Translations under genes and position numbers: made by a program
Shown here: positions 26,318 to 33,921 of the stretch, one piece after another
Layout: the number at the start of each line of letters is the position of its first letter
How positions within the stretch are numbered: the stretch's first letter is position 1
Source of the DNA: Clostridium yunnanense
GTDB taxonomy: Bacteria; Bacillota; Clostridia; Clostridiales; Clostridiaceae
DNA: 64,000 bases
Assembly: GCF_016595795.1 (NCBI RefSeq)
Contig: NZ_JAENHN010000037.1
Span: forward strand, 340,980 to 404,979
Reading direction: 5' to 3'
The notes under the pieces: generated by a model
What the model was told of the DNA's origin: nothing
Seen by the model: only the letters and a program-made list of their open reading frames with translations
The model's database searches: none

Positions 26318-26824
26318 ATGGGCATAATATTTGATTTGGACCAAACATTGATTAATTCGTCAATAGCTCTTGATTTAAGAAGAAAAAGGGACTGGCAAAA
26401 TGTATATAGATTAATACCTTCATTAGTGCCTTTTGAAGGTATTAATGAAATACTACAAAAATTAGCTACTAAAAATATCCCTGTTTGCATAGTAACATCA
26501 AGTCCATCTTCTTATTGTAAAAAAATTTTAGATTACTATAAATGGACAGGCTTAAAAACAGTATGTTATCATGATACATACAAACATAAACCTTATCCTG
26601 ATCCAATTTTAAAAGGTGTTGAATTACTTGGGGTTAATCCTAGTCAGGTAATTTCAATAGGTGATGAACCAAATGATATTATAGCTTCAAAGTGCGCAGG
26701 TGTAATTAGTGTTGCTGTAACTTGGGGAGCTACCGATATATCTAAAGTCAAATCACAAAACCCTGACTACATTTTCCACGAAGTCATACAATTAGACAAG
26801 TTCTTAACTGAAGTATATAAATAA
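26318..26824 (+). CDS. HAD-superfamily hydrolase (phosphatase-like)
   Basis: The 168-residue protein has HAD motif I FDLDQTL (about 5-11), motif II Thr/Ser in VTSSPSS (about 60), the lysine of motif III near HKPYPDP, and motif IV GDEPND (about 114-119). It should hydrolyse a phosphate ester, possibly a nucleotide or a product of the upstream phosphoribosyltransferase. The ATG at 26318 is spaced 7 bases from AAAGGGG; the ATG at 26312 is too close. It is the last gene of the three-gene operon and is followed by a strong terminator. Confidence 0.8.
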   Translation: MGIIFDLDQTLINSSIALDLRRKRDWQNVYRLIPSLVPFEGINEILQKLATKNIPVCIVTSSPSSYCKKILDYYKWTGLKTVCYHDTYKHKPYPDPILKGVELLGVNPSQVISIGDEPNDIIASKCAGVISVAVTWGATDISKVKSQNPDYIFHEVIQLDKFLTEVYK

Positions 26825-27233
26825 TTATTCAATGAAATAGAAAAATGCACATAATTAATATGTATAACAAAATCATGCGTAAATAGATTTTTTTCTAAAT
26901 GCGCATGATTTTTCTCATTAATCTTCACAATTATGCACTTTGTAGAATCTCATGGCTTAAAAATCAACTTTTTGTTATCGCCAACCAAAAATTAATTAAA
27001 TATTTATTATTTTTTATATCTATATTAACATTAAATAGTTTTGGGATCTGAGTATTACATCTTTATCAACCTTTTTACTTTAAATAACTCATCTGTTTAA
27101 AAAATATTCTTTTATTAAGCAAAATCTATTCACATTTCCACAAAACTTTTTTGAAAATGCATATATACTAATTGAAAGCTAAAGACACAGAGCTTTAAGC
27201 TTCAAAACTAAACTTTAAAAGGAGGAAAACATT
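26825..27233. other. Intergenic region with terminator and upstream motif
   Basis: After the HAD terminator this 0.4-kb AT-rich region holds GCATATATAC at 27159-27168, 65 bases before the DUF1659 start. No gene is visible. Confidence 0.45.
26865..26914 (+). terminator. Terminator after the DprA operon
   Basis: AAATCATGCG pairs perfectly with CGCATGATTT and is followed by TTTCTC. An outer stem (TGCACATAATT/AATTATGCA with one bulge) encloses it. Confidence 0.75.
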
Positions 27234-27458
27234 ATGGCAGTAAATAAAGTTTTAGACACAACTTCATTTGCAATCGAGGTTGAAAGCGGCACAGATAAGA
27301 CCGGTGCAAAGATCTACAGAAAGAAGATATTCTCAGGAGTAAAGAATAGTGCATCTCCTGAAAATGTATACGCTGTCGCTGATGCTATCAAAGCTGTTTT
27401 AAGTGCTGGTACTAGAGACTACTACTTAAATGAAGCATCAAAGATAGTAAATGCTTAG
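27234..27458 (+). CDS. DUF1659 family protein, copy 2
   Basis: A 74-residue DUF1659 protein: IEVESGTDKTGAKIYRKKIFSGVKNSASPENVYAVADAIKAVLS (about residues 14-57). AAAGGAGGAAAAC precedes the ATG. The DUF2922 partner follows after 44 bases. It is diverged from the copy at 22649-22870, so the pairs are old paralogues, not a recent duplication. Confidence 0.85.
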   Translation: MAVNKVLDTTSFAIEVESGTDKTGAKIYRKKIFSGVKNSASPENVYAVADAIKAVLSAGTRDYYLNEASKIVNA

Positions 27459-27502
27459 TAATTTTTAACTACTAAATCTAATTAAGTGAAAGGAGAAAAA
27501 TC

Positions 27503-27718
27503 ATGGAATATACATTATCTTTAACTTTCGTTAACGCTGCTGGGGACAAGGTGTCTCTAAGCATAGCAGGTGTTAAACCTGATATAACTAAGGATGAAGT
27601 AAACATCCTTATGGATACCATAATAGCTAAGGATGTTTTTGAAAATAAAGGTGTTTCTTTAGCTTCAAAGTATGGTGCTCAGCTGACTCAAAGACAAACT
27701 ACAAAATTTGATCTGTAA
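27503..27718 (+). CDS. DUF2922 family protein, copy 2
   Basis: A 71-residue DUF2922 protein: YTLSLTFVNAAGDKVSLSIAGVKPDITKDEVNILMDTIIAKDVF (about residues 3-46). GAAAGGAGAAA precedes the ATG. It is the second gene of the DUF1659-DUF2922 operon, ended by a clear terminator. Its function is unknown. Confidence 0.85.
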   Translation: MEYTLSLTFVNAAGDKVSLSIAGVKPDITKDEVNILMDTIIAKDVFENKGVSLASKYGAQLTQRQTTKFDL

Positions 27719-27727
27719 TAGTTAATC

Positions 27728-27766
27728 AAAAAACGCACTGAAATAATTCAGTACGTTTTTTTGCGT
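27728..27766 (+). terminator. Terminator after DUF1659-DUF2922 operon
   Basis: AACGCACTGAA pairs with TTCAGTACGTT (one bulge) and runs into TTTTTTT. Confidence 0.8.
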
Positions 27767-27880
27767 TATTTGACTTTAACAATTATAATAAGTAATTCAG
27801 GCTTTATGGTTGATATTACTTACAGTAATTGCGATCAATTGAGAACTAAATATAAAAGCAGCCTTTCACTACTATTGGGT

Positions 27881-27915
27881 AAGGTTCATTATTTATGAAC
27901 CTTACCCTCTTTGTT
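27881..27915. terminator. Perfect 13-bp hairpin before the IS remnant
   Basis: GGGTAAGGTTCAT and its exact complement flank a TATTT loop. It sits just left of the IS3-like remnant and could be a terminator or part of the old insertion border. Confidence 0.55.
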
Positions 27916-27934
27916 ATACACGATAAACTCGTGA

Positions 27935-28735
27935 TACACTAAATGGGAAGGGAATGATACTAATGAATAAACAATATAGTGTAGAATTTAAGCTAGAAGC
28001 TGTTAAAAGAATAGAGCGAACAGCGGGAATAATCATCCTGTTAATCACAAACGTATAGAACTATTAATGCAACAAAATGACATAAGTTCAAAGGTTTCAA
28101 AGAAATTTAAGGCTACAACTAATCTTAATCATAAACTTCCAGTATCCAAAAATATCTTAGATAGTGACTTCTATACTGTCAAGCCTAACAGAAAAATGGT
28201 AAGTGACATAGCATACCTGCAGACAGATGAAGGTATGCTATATATTTCAGCAGTTATGGATTTACGTGGACAAAAAATCGTAGGTTTATCTATGAATGAA
28301 ATGATAACAAATGATTTAGTTATTAATGCGTTAACCGATGCGTATCAACGAACTGGAAAGCCGTTAGGGGTCATTTTACACTCGTATAGAGGGTCTCAAT
28401 ACCGATTCACCGATTACTGATTTTTTACAAAATGTCAATTTGTTTGCATCATATCCCGCAAAGGTAATTGTTAGGACAATGCACCGATGGAATCATTTTG
28501 GGGTAATGAAGTGTGAATGGCTCTACAACAAGCACTTCAAAACTCGCCTGGAAGCTGGTGCAGCTGCTTTTGAATATATTGAGATATTCTAGAATCCATG
28601 CAGCAAATAGCTAACACCAGTGTAATATTATATATCTCTAATAACAGCCCTAAAGTTGCATAAAAAGTGAAATAGTTAGCTATGCTACCCAAAATCTATA
28701 AATAGAGAGTTTTGTGTGTCTAGTTTATTGGAGAA
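27935..28735 (+). mobile_element. Degenerate IS3-family insertion sequence
   Basis: Remnants of both transposase frames remain. The OrfA start (MNKQYSVEFKLEAVKRIE) is fused by deletion to the OrfB integrase core. The right side near 28710 has a TGTCTAGTTTATTGG segment like IS3 ends. The ends are approximate because no clean inverted repeat was found. It cannot transpose by itself. Confidence 0.7.
27963..28590 (+). pseudogene. IS3-family transposase remnant
   Basis: An OrfA start of about 20 residues is followed by a large deletion, then OrfB sequence (KRIELLMQQNDI...NRKMVSDIAYLQTDEGMLYISAVMDL). The expected HSDRGSQY motif reads HSYRGSQY, so the second catalytic Asp is lost. A frameshift follows at about 28400, with further OrfB sequence (EWLYNKHFKTRLEAGAAAFEYIEIF) to about 28590. 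The pattern is that of an IS150-like DDE transposase in decay. Confidence 0.8.
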
Positions 28736-28772
28736 AGGGCATTATGATCCTAAACTTACTAACAAATGCAAC

Positions 28773-28812
28773 CACCATAGACATTTCTGTTTAGGTCCTT
28801 CTATGGTGGAGG
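28773..28812. terminator. Hairpin downstream of the DUF45 gene
   Basis: CCACCATAG pairs perfectly with CTATGGTGG across an 18-base loop. It may end the leftward restriction operon, although the T-run is poor. Confidence 0.45.
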
Positions 28813-28914
28813 CGAAGCGTGGTAGTTAAAATCCTTCAAAAAATTAGTTCTCATTCCTCTTGTAATTATCTAATGCGAAATAATCAACTAGTTTATATTA
28901 ATAGAAAGTATTAT

Positions 28915-29625
28915 TTAAACCTTTGGTTCATAGTAATCTAATGTTTGCTCATTCAGCAACTTCCGAACCTCTCTCCAATGAGGCATATAATTGTCCATTA
29001 TAGCAATAAAACCTTCACCATGTGTTTTCTCTTTTAAGTGCGCTAATTCATGCAATATTACATACTCAAGACACTCTATAGGTTTTTGTACTAACTGAAG
29101 ATTAAACCATAATTTTTTCTTAATATTATTACAAGTCCCCCAACGAGTAGTCATATATTTTGTTTGCCAACATTCGCAATTTAAATTAGTTATTTGTTCC
29201 CACTTAGGAAGGAAAGTTTCTATTTCTTTTTTAAGAATAGATCGAAATTGTTCCCTAACATACCCTTCTCTTTGTTTAACTGTACTCTCAGCTTTCATTG
29301 ATAATATAACTTTGTTTCCTTGAATCTCAAAGGAATTATTCTTAGTACTTGGCTTAAAAATAAGATAATACTGTTTTCCCCAAATATATATTGTTTCACC
29401 GGATACATACTGTCTCTCAGAAAAACGTGCTTGATTTTCATATTTGGTAATTTGGTTTCTAATCCATCCCAATTTTGTTCTTATAAATACTTCTATAGCT
29501 GCATTGCTCATTTCTAATGGTGCAGATACTATGACATTGCCATTAGGTGGTTTTACATATAGATGCAAATTCTTTATATCCTTTTTTTGAACCTCTATTG
29601 AAATGCCAGAAATATTTATTTGCAT
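28915..29625 (-). CDS. DUF45/YgjP-type zinc metalloprotease-like protein
   Basis: The 236-residue protein has the HELAHLKEKTHGEGF motif (HExxH plus a downstream His, about residues 190-204) and the preceding RWGTCNNIKKKLWFNLQLVQKP segment typical of DUF45 (YgjP, SprT-related). These proteins are commonly the last gene of type I restriction operons. It starts one base after the HsdR stop, so it is part of the hsd operon. Its role there is unknown; it might process or turn over restriction subunits. Confidence 0.85.
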   Translation of the reverse strand: MQINISGISIEVQKKDIKNLHLYVKPPNGNVIVSAPLEMSNAAIEVFIRTKLGWIRNQITKYENQARFSERQYVSGETIYIWGKQYYLIFKPSTKNNSFEIQGNKVILSMKAESTVKQREGYVREQFRSILKKEIETFLPKWEQITNLNCECWQTKYMTTRWGTCNNIKKKLWFNLQLVQKPIECLEYVILHELAHLKEKTHGEGFIAIMDNYMPHWREVRKLLNEQTLDYYEPKV

Positions 29626-29626
29626 A

Positions 29627-32600
29627 TTAGTATTCCTCTTGTCTTTCTATAATTTTAAAGATGCGTTCAATTTCAGAATCCACTGCAAGGTATTTAGAAA
29701 GTTCTCGCTTGATTCTATTTTCCTTTGTTACATCACCTCTAAAACCGCTAATTTTACTATTTAATACTGCTTGGTGCAACTTTATAGCAAGACATTCATC
29801 GCAACCAATATTATCGTAAATCGCCTGTAAAGCGCGACTTTTCCTTATGGTTTCTGGATAATCACTGTTCTCTTCTGGGATATCTACATTTTTTGCTAAG
29901 TTAATATACTTTTCAAGAAGTTTTTGATAATCTTCAACACCTTTTTTTCTTTCAATAATTAACTCTTCTAAAATGGCTGACATTTTTTCATAATACTTAG
30001 GGTTTATTATGACTTTTTCAACAACTTTTCTTCTAATATTATTTTCTATAGCCTCAGCTGCACTTTCCTTTGTTGATTCACCAGTAGCACTTGTTAAATC
30101 TTTTCCTTGTTCAACAATAAAATCAAGTAGGGTAAAATCATCAAACTCACCAAGCTGTTCGCTATCCGAAGCTACAATATAGTTATCAATTAAGTAGCGC
30201 ATACCTGGTTCATATACCTTTAGGTCAATAAAATCACCACTTTTAAGCCCAATAACTTGTTTTAGTTCAACATAGAATTTAACTTTATTAGCATATTCAT
30301 TAATTTTTGTGGATGAAAATTGATTTTCTATATATGGTTTTGACTCTGCAAAAGAACGAATTAAGCTACTAACAAGTTTATAAAACTTTTCCCTAAGCCT
30401 TGTAAACACCTCATCTATATTTTGATTTTTTCCACTTTCTCCACAAAAATAGTGGAGATATTGTAGTTCTTCTCTTGGCAAATCAACTCCTTCGCAAAGT
30501 TCTTCTATTTCTTCAAATATACGCAGGAAGTGGTTAATAGACTCTTTACTTCTGTCTTTGATTAAGTCCTTGACATCTTCTTCGTCAAAATCCTCAAAGG
30601 CACTTGAAGTATACTTGTTTACTGCATTGGTTAAATTACCAAACAGCTGTTTATAGTCAATGATAAATCCAAAATCCTTTGTTTCACCATCAAGTCTATT
30701 AACACGACAGATTGCTTGGAACAATGCATGGTCATGCATCTTTTTATCGATGTACAAATAAGTACAAGGAGGAGCATCAAAACCAGTTAATAACTTATCA
30801 ACAACTATTAATACTTTCATATTTGCAGGTTCATCAACAAACTTACGCTTTGCCTCTGTTTCAAAATTCTCAACTTTCTTTTGTATTGAGGCTTTTTCAG
30901 GCAAGTTACCGAGATCTAACCCTATCATTTTCAAATATGTTTCATACTTTTCAAAGGTTTCAGTGTTTTCATCATCGCTTACTGTGTCTGTTCTTAAATC
31001 TGCCGACTGTGGAGTATATGAAGAAATAATTGCACATTTTCTAAAGCCTTTAGATTGAAATATTTCATAATACTTACATGCAGAATAGATAGAACCAGCT
31101 ACTAAAATGGCATTGCCATTTCCATTCATAAGCCTAGATTTGGTATCAAAGTCAAATATAATATCACATACAATCTTATCCAAACGAGATCGAGAGCTGA
31201 ATACCTTTTGCATATTGCCCCATTTTTCTTTAAGTTTAGCCTTTGCTCTTGGCATAAGCCCCGCTGTTTTTGCCTCAAACCACTTATCAATTTTATCTTG
31301 AGATGAGATGTCTTGTGGTACATCTCTTGCCTCATAGCGCAAGTCAAGTACAACACCATCTTCAACGGCCTCATCGTATTTATAAGTATGAATGTACGTA
31401 CCAAAAACCTCAATACTTGTAGCTTTATCCTTCTTTAATAGTGGTGTTCCTGTAAAACCTATGAAAATAGCATTTGGCATAATTGATTTCATTGCGTTGT
31501 GTAATTTTCCAGATTGAGTTCTATGACATTCATCTACAAATACACATATTTCACCCTTAGCTTCAAAATTTGATGGGAGGGAGTTTTTTAGTTCTTCAAT
31601 ATATCTATCATAGTCAGTCTCTGTTACTTCCCCGCCTCGTCTTCCAAATTTATGAACAAGTGAACATATTAAACTATCATCAAAGGAATTAAGTCTATTT
31701 ATTAAATCTGCTCCGCTTTTAGTTCTAACAATCTTTTCATCAACACCAATATAATTCTTTTCAATTTGCTCATCCAACTCATCTCTATCGGTTACAATCA
31801 ACACCCTTGCATTTGAATTGTTTGATAATATCCACTTTGATAACCAAACCATTGTAAGGGTTTTACCGCTACCTTGTGTGTGCCATATAATACCACTTTG
31901 CTTTTTAGCTAGTCTATTCTGTGTACGTTTTATTCCATAATATTGGTTATAACGACACACTTTTTTTCTACCCTTATCAAACACAACAAAGTTTTGTATT
32001 AAATCAAGAAGACGTTGCTTATCGTACATTGAATACAACTGTTTTAACAACAACTCATTTATGCTTTTTATGCGTTCTTCAATACGAATATCAACATCGT
32101 CACGCTCGTCCTGATTTTCTTTGAAACCATCTTGTTTCCACTCCATGTAGTACTTTTCGCCAGTTTTAAGAGTACCATAACGTAAACCTTCAATTTCATT
32201 AGCTGCCATACAGAACTGGATTGTAGTAAAAAATGGTTCAATAAAGAGTTCCTTTTGATTTGTTAAATTTTGTCTGATACCATTAGATACAGATATACAG
32301 CTTTTCTTCAATTCAATAACAGCGACAGCAATACCATTTAGAAAAACAACCAAGTCTGGTCGTTTTTCTTGTTTATAAATAATAGTAACTTCTTCCGCAA
32401 TGGCAAAATCATTTTTTGATGGGTCATCAAAATCAATAAAATATACTGTTTGAGGTGCTGTGTCTGCATTTACTTTTACTTTTGCTCCGTATTTCAATAA
32501 TGAATATACACTTTTATTGGCATCATAAACACCATGCTGCATATTTGTAGCAGTTCTTCTAAGTTCAGCAACGGCACCATTTATCAAAGCATCATTATAG

Positions 32601-32752
32601 CCCTTTAGACGCAAGAACGCTATGAGCTTATCCTCTTTAATATTTTTATTCTCAATATTTTTAAGATTACCTAAATAATTATAATCTAGTACCTTTCTAA
32701 AGAAAGTAACAACTTTATCTTGGGTTATTATTTCTGGTGAACTAATACTCAT
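29627..32752 (-). CDS. hsdR: Type I restriction enzyme, R subunit
   Basis: This 1041-residue subunit provides ATP-driven translocation and DNA cleavage. The N-terminal nuclease domain has RPDLVVFLNGIAVAVIELKKS (about 131-151), with the PD...E-x-K triad. The helicase domain has TQGSGKTLTM (Walker A, about 290), DECHRTQSGKLH (DEAH-like box) and GFTGTPLL. A long C-terminal helical part binds the methyltransferase. The length is normal and no frameshift is seen. It follows HsdS by 17 bases in one leftward operon with M and S. Confidence 0.92.
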   Translation of the reverse strand: MSISSPEIITQDKVVTFFRKVLDYNYLGNLKNIENKNIKEDKLIAFLRLKGYNDALINGAVAELRRTATNMQHGVYDANKSVYSLLKYGAKVKVNADTAPQTVYFIDFDDPSKNDFAIAEEVTIIYKQEKRPDLVVFLNGIAVAVIELKKSCISVSNGIRQNLTNQKELFIEPFFTTIQFCMAANEIEGLRYGTLKTGEKYYMEWKQDGFKENQDERDDVDIRIEERIKSINELLLKQLYSMYDKQRLLDLIQNFVVFDKGRKKVCRYNQYYGIKRTQNRLAKKQSGIIWHTQGSGKTLTMVWLSKWILSNNSNARVLIVTDRDELDEQIEKNYIGVDEKIVRTKSGADLINRLNSFDDSLICSLVHKFGRRGGEVTETDYDRYIEELKNSLPSNFEAKGEICVFVDECHRTQSGKLHNAMKSIMPNAIFIGFTGTPLLKKDKATSIEVFGTYIHTYKYDEAVEDGVVLDLRYEARDVPQDISSQDKIDKWFEAKTAGLMPRAKAKLKEKWGNMQKVFSSRSRLDKIVCDIIFDFDTKSRLMNGNGNAILVAGSIYSACKYYEIFQSKGFRKCAIISSYTPQSADLRTDTVSDDENTETFEKYETYLKMIGLDLGNLPEKASIQKKVENFETEAKRKFVDEPANMKVLIVVDKLLTGFDAPPCTYLYIDKKMHDHALFQAICRVNRLDGETKDFGFIIDYKQLFGNLTNAVNKYTSSAFEDFDEEDVKDLIKDRSKESINHFLRIFEEIEELCEGVDLPREELQYLHYFCGESGKNQNIDEVFTRLREKFYKLVSSLIRSFAESKPYIENQFSSTKINEYANKVKFYVELKQVIGLKSGDFIDLKVYEPGMRYLIDNYIVASDSEQLGEFDDFTLLDFIVEQGKDLTSATGESTKESAAEAIENNIRRKVVEKVIINPKYYEKMSAILEELIIERKKGVEDYQKLLEKYINLAKNVDIPEENSDYPETIRKSRALQAIYDNIGCDECLAIKLHQAVLNSKISGFRGDVTKENRIKRELSKYLAVDSEIERIFKIIERQEEY

Positions 32753-32769
32753 AGATTTGCCCCCTTTGC

Positions 32770-33921
32770 CTAAATAAACCTCATTCTGCCTGTAAGCAGT
32801 TCACTCATCATACCTTGTTTAATTTGTTTAAACTTTTCAAGTTTTGTTTTTAACTCACCAATCTCACTATCCATATCCGATAGGATAGTAGCTATCGCTA
32901 CTTGCTCTTCAATTGAAGGAAGTGGTATATAGAAATCATCAATGTTTTTAGCAGATAAATTAGGTTGTGAAGAACCTGTATTACAATTTTCTATTTGATT
33001 TTTAATTATGCTACACCCCATTAAATGAAATAAAAAATTATTGTTGATTAAATTATTTTTACATCTAATTACACATAATGAGGAAGCAGGTGCTGCATAG
33101 TCAAATTCAACCTTTGCGTGTTTTCCTAGCGAGCCACGTAAGCAGAACAACACGTCTCCACTTTCAATCTTTGCTCCACTTAATTTTTGATAATGCTCAT
33201 CAGAAATATAATCCATATTATCAAAACTTATTTTTCGTTCTTTAATATGTCCTGCGTTTATAAAAGGAACCCCTATATCTATGAATTCATTTCCAGAAGG
33301 ATAGTTAACACCCCTATCTCCATTTAAAATATTACAACAAGTTCCTAAAGTTTTTTCTTCCCACTCGCCACCAAATCCATCAAGTCTTTTCTTGCCTGTT
33401 AGCAGCTCCTGCATTGCGCCTTGTTTAATCGACTGTTTCTTTAAAATTAGCTTATCAAATAAAGTAATAAGGTCATCAACGTCAGATAGTGCAGTAGCTA
33501 TGGCTACTTGTTCTTCTAATGGAGGTATTGGTATTTCCATTTGAGATATCATATCTCTTCTAACAGAATCAACCGATGACTTTGCAGTATATTTTAATAC
33601 TTCTGAATAGAAGTTATATGAAAAGTAGTAATAAAAGTACCTACCACTTATTTGTTTGAAATTTGTCATTACATAAACTCTTTGGTGTGCATCAAATTTA
33701 CCAGATATATAATGAAATACTTTTCCTGTTCCGACACCATCACCAGCAGTTAATACCGCCTCACAATCATAACTATAGCTATTTATCCTTTCTACTTGTT
33801 GTGAACGTACAAAAAAAGGATATCTACCGCCGTCAACTTTATTCTCTGTGTTTTTATCTCCTGTTTCAATATTCAAGCAATCCTCTATTTTTAATATCTC
33901 CCATTCCTTTGGAACTACCAT
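32770..33921 (-). CDS. hsdS: Type I restriction enzyme, S (specificity) subunit
   Basis: The 383-residue subunit has two target-recognition domains, each followed by a conserved helical spacer. The first spacer is PLEEQVAIATALSDVDDLITLFDKLILKKQSIKQGAMQELLTGKKRLDGF (about 135-185). The second is SIEEQVAIATILSDMDSEIGELKTKLEKFKQIKQGMMSELLTGRMRF at the C-terminus. The near-repeat of these spacers is typical. It overlaps HsdM by 7 bases. The two half-sites recognised cannot be read from sequence. Confidence 0.92.
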   Translation of the reverse strand: MVVPKEWEILKIEDCLNIETGDKNTENKVDGGRYPFFVRSQQVERINSYSYDCEAVLTAGDGVGTGKVFHYISGKFDAHQRVYVMTNFKQISGRYFYYYFSYNFYSEVLKYTAKSSVDSVRRDMISQMEIPIPPLEEQVAIATALSDVDDLITLFDKLILKKQSIKQGAMQELLTGKKRLDGFGGEWEEKTLGTCCNILNGDRGVNYPSGNEFIDIGVPFINAGHIKERKISFDNMDYISDEHYQKLSGAKIESGDVLFCLRGSLGKHAKVEFDYAAPASSLCVIRCKNNLINNNFLFHLMGCSIIKNQIENCNTGSSQPNLSAKNIDDFYIPLPSIEEQVAIATILSDMDSEIGELKTKLEKFKQIKQGMMSELLTGRMRFI

